Notes: generated from the letters alone by a model not told the origin. A stretch of 64,000 nt of DNA from Lutibacter sp. B2 (GCA_015686845.1 JADPRS010000002.1:85644-149643), one strand, 5' to 3'. Counted from the first letter of the stretch, positions 19,497-28,955 are shown. Program-made: numbers and translations.

Positions 19497-19522
19497 ATAA
19501 GACCATGAATCATCATAGCCTT
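19478..19522 (-). terminator. Terminator of the tRNA-like unit
   Basis: On the minus strand, AAGGCTATGA and TCATGGTCTT form a 10-base stem (two G-U pairs) with a 4-base loop (19499-19522), followed by a T-rich run over 19478-19498. It starts 11 bases after the tRNA-like sequence. Confidence 0.75.
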
Positions 19523-19532
19523 ATCATTTCAG

Positions 19533-19606
19533 TCTGGGTACTAAAACTTGAACGCATGACCTCTAGAACAACATTCTAGCATGCTACCAAACTGCACCAC
19601 AGCCAG
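19533..19606 (-). tRNA. tRNA-like gene or pseudo-tRNA, tRNA-Pro-like body, anticodon GTT
   Basis: The 74-base sequence follows tRNA numbering exactly. The acceptor is CTGGCTG/TACCCAG (one C-C mismatch), followed by TG, a perfect D-stem GTGC/GCAT with loop AGTTTGGTA, anticodon stem CTAGA/TCTAG with loop ATGTTGT (GTT at 34-36), variable AGGTC, T-loop TTCAAGT and discriminator A. The T-stem (ATGCG/TTTAG) is largely unpaired, and the tail reads CTGA rather than CCA. C1-G72 and the D-loop resemble bacterial tRNA-Pro, but the anticodon would read Asn. A consensus promoter and a terminator frame it, so it is probably transcribed. It could be a decaying tRNA-Pro or a tRNA-like regulatory RNA; ordinary decoding seems unlikely. 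Confidence 0.6.
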
Positions 19607-19623
19607 GTGAGTATATGTCTTTT

Positions 19624-19652
19624 ATTATACATAATAAAATCTCTTTTTACAA
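19624..19652 (-). promoter_or_regulatory. Sigma-A promoter of the tRNA-like unit
   Basis: TTGTAA (19647-19652), 17-base spacer, TATAAT (19624-19629). The predicted start lies about 10-12 bases before the tRNA-like 5' end. Confidence 0.75.
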
Positions 19653-19684
19653 GTATAGGGGGTGATATATCCTTCATCGTAGAT

Positions 19685-21163
19685 CTATAATATAATACAA
19701 ATCAAACCTCCGTTTCCATCATTTACAATTTTCTGTAATGTGCGTTGCATTTTCTGTCTTGCATCTTCAGGCATCATGAATAATTTATTTTGTAATTGTT
19801 CTTTAACCATGTCATGCAATGATTTTCCAAACATATTCGTTTCCCATATTTTACCAGGATCTGATTCAAACTCTTTCAATAAATATTTCAACAATTCCTC
19901 ACTTTCTTTTTCTGTACCAATAATAGGTGAAACCTCCGTTGCTATATCGGCTCTTATTAAATGTAGTGAAGGTGCATTAGCTCTTAGCTTAACACCAAAT
20001 CTATTTCCATGCTTAAAAATTTCTGGTTCCTCTAATTCTAACTCCATCAAACTAGGTGCTACCAATCCATATCCTGTTTCTTTTGCATCTTTAAGTGCAG
20101 ATTCAACTTTACTATACTCTTTTTTTGCTCTTGAAAATTCTTTCATTAGCCCTAATAATTGATGATCTCCTTCAATTTCATATCCTGTCATCTCTTCTAA
20201 AATTTTGTAAAATAATCCTTCTTGCGTTTTCACATTAATATGTGTAATCCCTTGACCTAGTTCAATATTATTTAACAAAACTTCTGATATTTGTTCTACC
20301 TCATCAAACTTATTTAATGCTTTTTTAATATCATTTACTTTCGTAATATCTTTACTCCAGCCTTTAATCGTTCCAATAATATCTTTCTTTAACCAGTGAT
20401 CTAATTCTAATCCATCCACCCAGCCTGGTAATGTTATATTAATCTCTTTAATAGGAAATTCGAATAATACATTTTCTAAAATTGTATTCACATCATCTAC
20501 TTCCATCTGCGCACAATTCGTTATTACTACTGGAACTTGATATTTTTCTTCTAATTGTTTTTTCAATTCTACAGTTTCTAAAGCTTGTGGTTTAATAGAA
20601 TTAAGTACTATGACAAATGGTTTATTCAAATCTTTCAATTCTTGAATAACTCTATTTTCTGCTTGTATATATTGATTTCTACCAATATCAGTTACGCTAC
20701 CATCCGTTACAACTACTAATCCAATAGTAGAATGATCCGTAATTACTTTTTTTGTTCCTATCTCAGCTGCTTCTGCAAAAGGAATTTCTTTATCATACCA
20801 AGGCGTTGTTACCATTCTGGCCTTTCCATCTTCTTCATGACCAAGTGCACCATCTACTAAGTATCCTACACAATCAACTAACCTAACTTTAAATTTCGCA
20901 TTATCCTTTAGATGTAATTCTACCGCTTCATTTGGTACAAATTTGGGTTCAGTTGTCATGATCGTTTTTCCTGCACCACTTTGAGGAAGTTCGTCTTTCG
21001 CTCTTTCTCTACTATGTGCATTTTCAATATTTGGAATTACCATCAAATCCATAAATCGTTTTATAAATGTTGACTTCCCAGTTCTAACTGGACCTACCAC
21101 ACCTACATAAATATCACCTTGTGTCCGTTGTGCAATATCATTATATATATCGAATTTTTCCAT
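19685..21163 (-). CDS. spoIVA: Stage IV sporulation protein A (spore-coat ATPase)
   Basis: ATPase that polymerises on the outer forespore membrane and forms the basement layer of the spore coat. The N-terminal NTPase domain has Walker A GPVRTGKST (24-32), and the middle and C-terminal domains are full length, ending in the NDGNGGLICIIL tail used for localisation. 492 residues equals the family length. Upstream lies a perfect sigma-E -10 box (CATACACT), which fits mother-cell expression. Confidence 0.97.
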   Translation of the reverse strand: MEKFDIYNDIAQRTQGDIYVGVVGPVRTGKSTFIKRFMDLMVIPNIENAHSRERAKDELPQSGAGKTIMTTEPKFVPNEAVELHLKDNAKFKVRLVDCVGYLVDGALGHEEDGKARMVTTPWYDKEIPFAEAAEIGTKKVITDHSTIGLVVVTDGSVTDIGRNQYIQAENRVIQELKDLNKPFVIVLNSIKPQALETVELKKQLEEKYQVPVVITNCAQMEVDDVNTILENVLFEFPIKEINITLPGWVDGLELDHWLKKDIIGTIKGWSKDITKVNDIKKALNKFDEVEQISEVLLNNIELGQGITHINVKTQEGLFYKILEEMTGYEIEGDHQLLGLMKEFSRAKKEYSKVESALKDAKETGYGLVAPSLMELELEEPEIFKHGNRFGVKLRANAPSLHLIRADIATEVSPIIGTEKESEELLKYLLKEFESDPGKIWETNMFGKSLHDMVKEQLQNKLFMMPEDARQKMQRTLQKIVNDGNGGLICIIL

Positions 21164-21237
21164 TCATTCTCACTCCTTTTCTATCTTAATAGAATAATTC
21201 TATTTTTATTTAGACATACTAACAATATATATATATG

Positions 21238-21245
21238 AGTGTATG
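21238..21245 (-). promoter_or_regulatory. Candidate sigma-E -10 element of spoIVA
   Basis: CATACACT matches the Bacillus sigma-E -10 consensus CATACAHT and lies about 75 bases before the spoIVA ATG. The matching -35 is weak, so this is a candidate only. Confidence 0.45.
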
Positions 21246-21264
21246 AATTGGATTATTCCATAAA

Positions 21265-21294
21265 AAAAGATACCTACGTAAGTAGCTATCTTTT
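21265..21294 (-). terminator. Terminator after gpsA
   Basis: Thirteen-base arms with one mismatch (21265-21277 and 21282-21294) and a GTAA loop; it overlaps the gpsA stop codon and ends in a T-run on the minus strand. Confidence 0.8.
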
Positions 21295-22330
21295 ATTTAC
21301 ATTTCCATTTATTATTCGTACTTTCAACAACCTCTTCCATCTCATGAGTTCTACTTCGCATCATTAGGTTTACTACAGCTTCTCGTACATCTCTATTTTC
21401 ATTAATAATACGATAAATTTCTGAAGTAATAGGCATTTCAACATCATATTTTTTTGATAATTCATAGGCTACATTGGTTGTAATAATCCCTTCTACAACC
21501 ATGCCAACAGATTCAATGGCATCTTCTACCTTTTCTCCCTGTCCAATCTTAATTCCACATCTTCTGTTCCTACTATGCATACTTGTGCAAGTAACGATCA
21601 AATCTCCGATGCCTGACAATCCAGCAAATGTATTAATATTAGCGCCCACCGTTTGACCTAGCCTAGCGATTTCTCTTATCCCTCTTGTTATTAGCGCAGC
21701 TTTGGCATTATCCCCATATCCTAATCCATCAGAGATCCCCGCTCCAAGAGCAATAACATTTTTCAAAGCCCCTCCTAATTCAACGCCTATTACATCTGGA
21801 TTTACATACATCCTCAATTTAGGAGATATAAAAATATCTTGAACATATTCTGCAACAGCCTTAGAATCAGAAGCCACAACTAATGTAGTGGGCATATCTC
21901 TGCATACTTCTTCCGCATGGGATGGACCTGATAACACAGCAAATGAATTTTTAGGCAATTCTTCTTTTACTACTTCTGATATTCTTAATAAGGTACTTTT
22001 TTCTAATCCCTTTGCGGCATTTACAATAACTTGATTCTCTTTTACAATATCTTTAAATGATTTTAAAATGCCTCGTACTGCTTGTGAAGAAACAGTCAAT
22101 AAAATTAAATCCGTATCAATAACAGCTTCTTCTATATGGTTAAATAGCATAATATTTTCTGGTAACAATACACCAGATAAATATTTTATGTTTTCTCTGC
22201 TTTTTTCCATTTGTTCAAATTGCTTAGGATTTCTCATCCATAGCTTTACCCTGTGCCCTTTTTTAGCAAGAGATATAGCCAAAGCTGTTCCCCAACTTCC
22301 AGCACCAATAACACTAATAATCGACTTCAT
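21293..22330 (-). CDS. gpsA: Glycerol-3-phosphate dehydrogenase (NAD(P)+)
   Basis: Makes sn-glycerol-3-phosphate from DHAP for phospholipid synthesis. NAD-binding GAGSWGTALA (8-17), catalytic lysine region GALKNVIALGAGI (about 187-199) and GLSGIGDLIVTC (about 253) are present; 345 residues is normal. It lies between der and spoIVA as in most clostridia, but the plsY acyltransferase gene usually between der and gpsA is absent from the gap. Confidence 0.96.
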   Translation of the reverse strand: MKSIISVIGAGSWGTALAISLAKKGHRVKLWMRNPKQFEQMEKSRENIKYLSGVLLPENIMLFNHIEEAVIDTDLILLTVSSQAVRGILKSFKDIVKENQVIVNAAKGLEKSTLLRISEVVKEELPKNSFAVLSGPSHAEEVCRDMPTTLVVASDSKAVAEYVQDIFISPKLRMYVNPDVIGVELGGALKNVIALGAGISDGLGYGDNAKAALITRGIREIARLGQTVGANINTFAGLSGIGDLIVTCTSMHSRNRRCGIKIGQGEKVEDAIESVGMVVEGIITTNVAYELSKKYDVEMPITSEIYRIINENRDVREAVVNLMMRSRTHEMEEVVESTNNKWKCK

Positions 22331-22360
22331 AATAAAGCCCCCTATTTATATTAAAATTAA

Positions 22361-22408
22361 GGCATATTCAAAAAACAGCCATTTCACTGGTTATTTTTTT
22401 CATATGCC
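22361..22408. other. Imperfect long hairpin between der and gpsA
   Basis: GGCATAT/ATATGCC outer stem, A-rich/T-rich middle and a CCA/TGG core. It could terminate the der message or sit in the gpsA leader. Confidence 0.4.
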
Positions 22409-22414
22409 CAAGCA

Positions 22415-23737
22415 CTATTCTTTTCCACCTTTTTCTCTATTAATAATACGAATCGGTGTTCCTTCAAATCCAAATGCATCTCTGATCTTATTTTCAAGAT
22501 ATCTGGTATAAGAGAAATGTGCCAATTCTTTATCATTAATAAATATTACTATTTTCGGAGGACAAACAGAAATTTGTGTTGCATAATATATTTTTAAACG
22601 CTTTCCTTTATCAGAAGGCGGTTGATTCAATAAAATCGCTTCATTAATTACATCATTCAACCTACCTGTTTGCACTCTCATGGCATGTTGATTTGATACA
22701 AATTTAACCGTTTCTAATATTTTAGGAAGTCTTTGCTTCGTTAAAGCAGATACAAATACAATAGGTGCATAAGGCATAAATGAAAGTTCATTTCTTATAT
22801 TTTTTGTAAATTCCTTCATAGTGTTTGTTTCTTTTTCTATAAGATCCCATTTATTCACAACAATAACTGTAGCTTTACCTTCTTCGTGAGAATAACCTGC
22901 AATTTTTTTATCTTGTTCGGTTACACCTTCCGTTGCATCTAGGATTAACATACATACATCCGTTCTCTCCACTGCATTCAGAGCCCTAATAACGCTATAT
23001 CTTTCTATATTTTCATTCACTCTACTTCTTCTTCTTATTCCTGCAGTATCTATGAAAACATAATTGTCTTCTCCTTGTGAAAAAGGAGTATCTATTGCAT
23101 CCCTTGTTGTTCCAGCAATCTCACTTACAATTACACGTTCTTCTCCTAATATGGTATTGATAATAGATGATTTGCCTGCATTTGGTTTTCCAATCACGGC
23201 AACCTTTATTGTATCCTTTTCATATTCGTCATGCTTTTCTTTTGGAAATTTAGATACAATTTCATCCAATAAATCTCCTAATCCTAATACATTTGTAGAA
23301 GAAATAGCAAAAGGTTCTCCCATTCCTAGTTGATAAAAATCATAAAAAGAAGAAGGAAGATCACTTGTATCCACTTTATTAACTACTAATATAACAGGTT
23401 TACCTGCTTTTCTTAATATAGCTGCAACGTCCTCATCTTGAGATACTAATCCTATTCTTCCGTCTACCATAAATACAATAACATCCGCTGTATCCATCGC
23501 CATATATGCTTGATTTCTCATCTGTGACAAAATGATATCTTTAGAATCAGGTTCCACTCCACCTGTATCTATTATTGTAAATTCATTATCCAACCACTCT
23601 GCATCTGCATAAATTCTGTCTCTAGTAACACCTGGTGTATCCTCAACTATAGATATTCTTTTTCCAGCTAATTTATTAAATAAAGTAGATTTTCCAACAT
23701 TCGGTCTTCCAACAATCGCCAAAACTGGTTTCGACAT
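22415..23737 (-). CDS. der: Ribosome-assembly GTPase Der (EngA)
   Basis: Essential GTPase of 50S subunit assembly with two tandem G domains. First: GRPNVGKST (9-17), DTPGVTRD, NKVD. Second: GKPNAGKSS (about 184), DTAGIRR, NKWD. A KH-like domain follows (about 350-440). I use the ATG at 23737 (MSKPVLAIVG) because GGAGG lies 7 bases upstream; a frame extended by six residues has no such site. The protein is then 440 residues, as expected. Confidence 0.97.
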   Translation of the reverse strand: MSKPVLAIVGRPNVGKSTLFNKLAGKRISIVEDTPGVTRDRIYADAEWLDNEFTIIDTGGVEPDSKDIILSQMRNQAYMAMDTADVIVFMVDGRIGLVSQDEDVAAILRKAGKPVILVVNKVDTSDLPSSFYDFYQLGMGEPFAISSTNVLGLGDLLDEIVSKFPKEKHDEYEKDTIKVAVIGKPNAGKSSIINTILGEERVIVSEIAGTTRDAIDTPFSQGEDNYVFIDTAGIRRRSRVNENIERYSVIRALNAVERTDVCMLILDATEGVTEQDKKIAGYSHEEGKATVIVVNKWDLIEKETNTMKEFTKNIRNELSFMPYAPIVFVSALTKQRLPKILETVKFVSNQHAMRVQTGRLNDVINEAILLNQPPSDKGKRLKIYYATQISVCPPKIVIFINDKELAHFSYTRYLENKIRDAFGFEGTPIRIINREKGGKE

Positions 23738-23760
23738 TTCAACACCTCCACACAATACTT

Positions 23761-25080
23761 TTATCTGATTATTTTGTTAATAAAATCTTGCCCATCATTT
23801 TTGACGGCATATGATTTAACATCTAATTCTTTTTCTAAGTCTTTAATAGATAAATCATCCAAAAAAATAGATTCACCTGATTTTAACATACTTTCAGAAA
23901 ATATCAATTTTTCCCCCAACGATTTACCTTTTAATTGATTAATTATATCTGTTGCTGTTACTAATCCTGTAACAGATATTGTTTCTCCAAAGAAATCATT
24001 TCGTATTTCATAAACATTCACTTGGATATTATTAAATTTTTTATGTAATTTTTCACATAAACCATCTATAAATTTCTTTGCTGATTTTCCTGTAGCAATA
24101 CTCACCTTTTTATTGATCTCCAAATCATCCTTTATACTTTCTAGATAGTGCTCAAATTCATACTCAAGTTTTGTCATAAGGCCAACACCATTTTCTATTA
24201 GTGGAAACCCCTCATATTCTTCATAGTTTGGTAATTCTTTATCAGCAAGAACATAAAATTCATCAGATAAATGTACAAAACGAGTCCCCAATTCACTTAT
24301 GAATTTATTCTGCCACTTTTCCACTTGATGTATTACTTCACATGACATATTATGGTCAAAAGTTCTTAATGGGTATAAGTTATTTCTAAACTTAGTTACG
24401 CCTACTGGTACAATGGCCATACTGTATACACTAGGATATAAGTCAGCTAAATGTTTAATGGTTTGATCTAACTTTTCTTTGTCGTTAAGACCAGGACATA
24501 ATACAATTTGCCCATTGATTTGAATGCCTGCCTCTGCTAGTCTCTTAAGTCTGTTATATATATTTCCCGCAGTCTTATTATTAAGCATTTTAACCCTAGT
24601 CTCAGGTTCTGTCGTATGTATTGACACATTAATAGGACTAATCCTATATCTTATAATTTTATCTATATCATGGTCGGACATATTGGTCAAAGTGATAAAA
24701 TTACCTTGCAAAAAAGATAATCTAGAATCGTCATCTTTAAAATATAAAGTTCCCCTCATATTTGGTGGTAATTGATCAATAAAACAAAACACACATTTAT
24801 TCTTACAACTTTTCGCTTGATCTATAATTGGATTTTCAAAAACAATTCCTAAATCTTCATCAAATTCTTTATAAATTTTAAATTTCTTTACTTCTCCATC
24901 TTTTTTTTCAATCTCAATTTCAATTTCTTCATCCGAAATTAAAAACATATATTCGATAATATCTTCAATCATTTGACCATTAATTCTTAATAATTGATCA
25001 CCCGGTTCAATTCCTACTCTTTTTGCTTTTCCTTTTTCATCTACTTCTAATATTACATTTTTTATCTGTTGCTCTAACAT
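23761..25080 (-). CDS. DUF512 radical-SAM-like protein with PDZ domain
   Basis: Conserved in clostridia and cyanobacteria, function unknown. The N-terminal PDZ-like domain (about 1-70; KAKRVGIEPGDQLLRING) is followed by a cysteine motif CKNKCVFCFIDQLP (about 92-105, CX3CX2C as in radical SAM enzymes) and a TIM-barrel-like core, then the DUF512 region (about 215-420). Start chosen at the ATG at 25080, six bases after AAAGGTG; a GTG nine bases upstream would overlap that site. An extended -10 (TGATATAAT) lies about 60 bases upstream. It precedes der by 23 bases. Confidence 0.9.
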   Translation of the reverse strand: MLEQQIKNVILEVDEKGKAKRVGIEPGDQLLRINGQMIEDIIEYMFLISDEEIEIEIEKKDGEVKKFKIYKEFDEDLGIVFENPIIDQAKSCKNKCVFCFIDQLPPNMRGTLYFKDDDSRLSFLQGNFITLTNMSDHDIDKIIRYRISPINVSIHTTEPETRVKMLNNKTAGNIYNRLKRLAEAGIQINGQIVLCPGLNDKEKLDQTIKHLADLYPSVYSMAIVPVGVTKFRNNLYPLRTFDHNMSCEVIHQVEKWQNKFISELGTRFVHLSDEFYVLADKELPNYEEYEGFPLIENGVGLMTKLEYEFEHYLESIKDDLEINKKVSIATGKSAKKFIDGLCEKLHKKFNNIQVNVYEIRNDFFGETISVTGLVTATDIINQLKGKSLGEKLIFSESMLKSGESIFLDDLSIKDLEKELDVKSYAVKNDGQDFINKIIR

Positions 25081-25223
25081 ACTATACACCTTTCCGCATT
25101 TTCATATTGTTTATTATTTTTTAGTACCTGATACTAATATTATATCATAAAATCAATATGCATACACTCTAAATAGAAATGTTATCACGTTCTATTCTAT
25201 TTCGTCAAGAAAAATTTAAAATA

Positions 25224-25418
25224 TCAATGTTTTACGATTACATAAGATCCATTCTCTAAATCATGCACCATTCCTGTAGTTACTTTAGATACTAATAGTG
25301 CAACTCGTTCCTTTTCCTCTTCTGTACTGGCATAAAATACAGGTACTGTTGTTGTTGAAATCATGCTTCTATCTGTTGTTATAATGGCTATAATGCTATC
25401 TTTAATCCCATAATCCAT
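25224..25418 (-). CDS. Small partner protein of YIEGIA (capping-complex subunit family)
   Basis: 64-residue cytoplasmic protein starting MDYGIKDSIIAIITTD. It matches in size, sequence style and position the small protein encoded after YIEGIA genes, which is named as a capping complex subunit in family databases. 14 bases separate it from the YIEGIA gene, so they are co-expressed. Its biochemical role is not known to me. Confidence 0.7.
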   Translation of the reverse strand: MDYGIKDSIIAIITTDRSMISTTTVPVFYASTEEEKERVALLVSKVTTGMVHDLENGSYVIVKH

Positions 25419-25432
25419 CTTTTTTCTCCTCT

Positions 25433-26356
25433 CTACTCCTCTTTACTGGCCTTATATCCTACTTTTGATTGTAGTGGTTTTCTTTTAGACGTTTCAAGTA
25501 CTGGCGTAGTTTTTACTGATTCTACCAACAATTGAGTATCACTTACCATAGGTACCATTGCCATAACAATATTTCCATTTTCTAAATTACGCCTAGCAAT
25601 CGGTGTAAAGTCAGGTGTATCCACATCTTTTTTAAGGCCTAATTGAATTGCTGCATTATGTACAATAGCTTGTCTTTGCCCTATATTCCCTAAAGTAGCC
25701 CTTGCATTACTATCATTCGGAACAATCTCTATGGCAATTCCATATTTTAGATATATTTCTCTAGACTCTTTTAATCCTATATTCATGATAGAAACGCCAT
25801 TTACTTTTAGTATGGGTCCATCAAAATCAATCTTAGCTTCATTCACGTTAGCAATTTCCATAATCAGTTGTCGTCTTAACAGCCCTTTTAAAATAATAGC
25901 AATAATACTTCCTGATAATATCCCTGAAATAACTTGTATATATATATTAAAATTCATATACTTTGTACTAAAAATTGCACAACTAGTTATCAAAGCTGTA
26001 ATAATAACCATATAGTTTCTTGCCTCAAATGCTTTTGCAATATCCTCTATATAGGCCATTCCTCTTGAGACCAATTCTGTTGGTTCTATATTATCTAAAC
26101 TCTGGCGCTCCATGCTTCGTACATCTCGAAATTGCTGTGCTGCTAGAGCTAAAAAAGTAACTGCTCCAAATTCTTTATTAATTAGCGAGGGAACTGCTAC
26201 AGACCCTAAAAATGAAGCAATGAGTCCCAATGTCAAATGTGAAATTAATCCCTGTGGATAACTAGGATATTGTCTTTGATCTATCCTAATCATATATATT
26301 CTAGCAAATAAGCCCATGAACAGTGATACTATAATCGGAATACCAAATTCAATCAT
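25433..26356 (-). CDS. YIEGIA-family membrane protein
   Basis: 307-residue protein of spore formers with several hydrophobic segments (about 1-20, 38-58, 66-82, 115-158) and the family signature region, here MAYIEDIAKAFEARNY (about 101-116, IEDIA instead of IEGIA). The C-terminal half is soluble (about 165-307). Function not established; distribution suggests a sporulation role. It follows a terminator after the histidine kinase gene and is the first gene of a pair with the small protein at 25224. Confidence 0.8.
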   Translation of the reverse strand: MIEFGIPIIVSLFMGLFARIYMIRIDQRQYPSYPQGLISHLTLGLIASFLGSVAVPSLINKEFGAVTFLALAAQQFRDVRSMERQSLDNIEPTELVSRGMAYIEDIAKAFEARNYMVIITALITSCAIFSTKYMNFNIYIQVISGILSGSIIAIILKGLLRRQLIMEIANVNEAKIDFDGPILKVNGVSIMNIGLKESREIYLKYGIAIEIVPNDSNARATLGNIGQRQAIVHNAAIQLGLKKDVDTPDFTPIARRNLENGNIVMAMVPMVSDTQLLVESVKTTPVLETSKRKPLQSKVGYKASKEE

Positions 26357-26442
26357 GTTTTACCTCCCTTTTATTAAATGAATCTATATTAGTATTTACA
26401 TTTTATAAATTTTTATCGGTTTGTAATTTTCTATAAATAAAA

Positions 26443-26463
26443 AAAACGGTCTACGACCGTTTT
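26443..26463 (-). terminator. Terminator after the histidine kinase gene
   Basis: Nine-base arms AAAACGGTC/GACCGTTTT with a 3-base loop and a long T-run on the minus strand, directly past the stop at 26464. Confidence 0.9.
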
Positions 26464-28236
26464 CTAAATGGGTATTTTTACAATAAATTCAGAGCCTTTT
26501 CCCAACTCACTATTAACACTAATGTTACCTTTAAAAGCTATTACAATATGTTTAACAATTGCAAGTCCTAATCCAGTTCCACCTATTTTCCTTGATCTCG
26601 CTTTATCAACTCTGTAAAATCGTTCAAATAATCTCGAAATATCTTCTTGAGGTATTCCTATTCCAGTATCTTTTACTATAATAAAAATATAATTTACCCG
26701 CTTATAGGCTCTAACTGTAACTTTTCCAAAGTCTGGTGTATATTTGATTGCATTTTCAATTAGATTTATTATCATCTGCTTAAACCAATCTCTATTTCCT
26801 CGTACAATGGGAAGTGAATATTCTATTTCTATTTGATACTCTATCTTTTTATGTTTTGCTATTCCTTCAGTCATAATAAATACTTCATCAATAATTTCAT
26901 TAATACAGATGTCCTCTTTTCTATATGAAAACCGCTTACTTTCAATTTCAGATAAATTCAATAAGTCATCAATCAACCTAGTCAATCTTTGAGTTTCTAT
27001 ATCTATTATATCAAGAAATCTATTTCTTACAGTCCCATCTTCAATTGCACCATCTTTCAAAGTCTCTATAAATCCACTTATGGACGTAATCGGTGTCTTT
27101 AATTCATGAGAAACATTTGCAACAAATTCTGAACGAATATTTTCTAATTTTGTTACCTCTGTTATATCTTCTATCAATGCCATAGTCCCAATCACTCGAT
27201 TTGGATCAATATCTAATCTTATAAAATTCGTATATACTTTAAAAACTCTTTGTTCTTCATTGTCAATTACAATTTTTTTCTTTCCTATTTGTCCCTTTAA
27301 AATAATATTCTTTATTCTACTATTCAAATCATTGTTTTTAATGACTTCAAAGATATTTTTTCCATATACATGATCTTCTTCAATTCCAAACAACAACATA
27401 GCTAAAGGATTCATCAAAATAATTTTATTATGTTTATCTACAGCAAATACAGCATCTTTCATACTTGTTAACATAGATTGTAATTTGGTATTTTTATCTC
27501 TAAGCTCCCAAACACTATCTTCTAACTTCTGCGTCATTTTATTAAAAGTATTTGCTAACATTTCAATTTCATCATCTGTTTGAATATAGACCCGATCTTT
27601 AAAATGACCATCTGCAATCCTACTTGAAGCCTTTGTGATTTCTTTAATAGGTTTCATAATATTATTTACATACCTATACCCTAAAATCATACTAACAAAA
27701 ATACCACAAATTACAGCTATGCAAGTATATTCTAACAATTCATAATACACCTTACGTATTTCATTTAATGGATATGCTAATCTAGTAGTACCCGTAATAT
27801 GATTATTCTTTTTTATAGGTAGTGCCACATAGATATAATCTATTTTTACAGTATTACTATATCTATTTTTTTTTCCAATTTTTCCTTTTAATGCATCTCT
27901 AATTTCTGGTCTATCTAGGTGATTTTCTACTTTCATTAAATCACTCTTTAATATTTCTGAGTCACCTACTACTATCCCCTTAGAATCTATAAAGGTTACT
28001 CTAATATGAATTTTTTTCGAATATTCTTTTGCATATTTATCAAAATCAATTTCATCCATATCAGAAGTGTCTAATTTTTCCTCAATAAAGCTATTAATCA
28101 ATTCTATTTTGCTAAGCAATTGGTATTCAGCATTTTCTATATAATTTATTCTAATAAAACTAACTGTAATTAATCCAGTTAATACAATTCCAATAAGTAT
28201 GAGTAAAACATATGTTATAAAAAATTTTCTTCTCAT
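26464..28236 (-). CDS. PhoR/WalK-type sensor histidine kinase
   Basis: Membrane sensor of the two-component pair with the regulator at 28245. Order: TM1 (about 7-28), extracellular sensor (about 30-165), TM2 (about 168-188), HAMP (about 190-245), PAS (about 255-355), HisKA with VSHELKTP (about 374, phosphorylated His), and ATPase domain with the N box NLIENAIKYTP and GTGLGLAIV. 590 residues. The layout fits PhoR or WalK; the signal cannot be read from the sequence. The gene is 8 bases from its regulator and ends at a strong terminator. Confidence 0.9.
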   Translation of the reverse strand: MRRKFFITYVLLILIGIVLTGLITVSFIRINYIENAEYQLLSKIELINSFIEEKLDTSDMDEIDFDKYAKEYSKKIHIRVTFIDSKGIVVGDSEILKSDLMKVENHLDRPEIRDALKGKIGKKNRYSNTVKIDYIYVALPIKKNNHITGTTRLAYPLNEIRKVYYELLEYTCIAVICGIFVSMILGYRYVNNIMKPIKEITKASSRIADGHFKDRVYIQTDDEIEMLANTFNKMTQKLEDSVWELRDKNTKLQSMLTSMKDAVFAVDKHNKIILMNPLAMLLFGIEEDHVYGKNIFEVIKNNDLNSRIKNIILKGQIGKKKIVIDNEEQRVFKVYTNFIRLDIDPNRVIGTMALIEDITEVTKLENIRSEFVANVSHELKTPITSISGFIETLKDGAIEDGTVRNRFLDIIDIETQRLTRLIDDLLNLSEIESKRFSYRKEDICINEIIDEVFIMTEGIAKHKKIEYQIEIEYSLPIVRGNRDWFKQMIINLIENAIKYTPDFGKVTVRAYKRVNYIFIIVKDTGIGIPQEDISRLFERFYRVDKARSRKIGGTGLGLAIVKHIVIAFKGNISVNSELGKGSEFIVKIPI

Positions 28237-28244
28237 ATAATCAC

Positions 28245-28934
28245 CTATTTCATTTTATAACCAATTCCTCTAATGGTTTCAATATACAAAGAAGACTTAT
28301 TATCTTCTATTTTTTTCCTCAAATGTCTAATATGTACATCCACCGTTCTTGTTTCTCCAAAATAATCATATCCCCATACCTGGTCTAGTAAAAAATTTCT
28401 TGAAAGAACTTTCTGCCTATTTTGAGCTAAAATCCTAAGCAATTCAAATTCTTTTAATGTAAGCTCAATCATTTTTTCATTTTTTATTACTTCGTGTTTT
28501 TCAATATCAATTGTAATATCATTAATTTGTATTATATCTTTTGTACTAATAGGTACCTCTTCAAATCTTCTTAATACAGCTCTTATTCTAGCAATCAATT
28601 CTCTTATACTAAATGGTTTTGTTAAATAGTCATCTGCACCTAATTCTAAGCCCACTATTTTATCTATTTCCTCGCCCTTTGCAGTAAGCATAATAATAGG
28701 AATTTTACTTAATTTTTCAGCATTTCTTATTCTTTTGCAAACTTCAAAACCATCTATACCTGGTAGCATCAGATCCAATATAATTAAATCTGGCATTTCT
28801 AAATGAACAAGCTTAATAGCTTCTTCTCCATTTTCGCTAGTAAGAACCTCAAATCCATTTTTCTCCAAATTAAACTTTATTAACTCTATTATATGTTGTT
28901 CATCATCTACTACAATAATTTTCTTTTTATCCAA
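28245..28934 (-). CDS. PhoP/PhoB-type response regulator
   Basis: OmpR-family transcription factor. The receiver domain (about 1-118) has acidic DDE at 10-12, phosphorylated Asp in ILDLMLPG (about 53) and Lys in LTKPFS (about 104). A winged-helix DNA-binding domain (about 130-229) includes TVDVHIRHLRKKIE. 229 residues is normal. Target genes are unknown; candidates are phosphate or cell-wall genes as for PhoP and WalR. Confidence 0.92.
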   Translation of the reverse strand: MDKKKIIVVDDEQHIIELIKFNLEKNGFEVLTSENGEEAIKLVHLEMPDLIILDLMLPGIDGFEVCKRIRNAEKLSKIPIIMLTAKGEEIDKIVGLELGADDYLTKPFSIRELIARIRAVLRRFEEVPISTKDIIQINDITIDIEKHEVIKNEKMIELTLKEFELLRILAQNRQKVLSRNFLLDQVWGYDYFGETRTVDVHIRHLRKKIEDNKSSLYIETIRGIGYKMK

Positions 28935-28955
28935 CCCAATGCCCCTTTTCTTTTG

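Noticed and set aside
19376..19579. 67-codon plus-strand frame crossing the tRNA-like unit
   Set aside because: It runs antisense through the terminator, the palindrome and the tRNA-like sequence; no ribosome site and an AT-driven composition.
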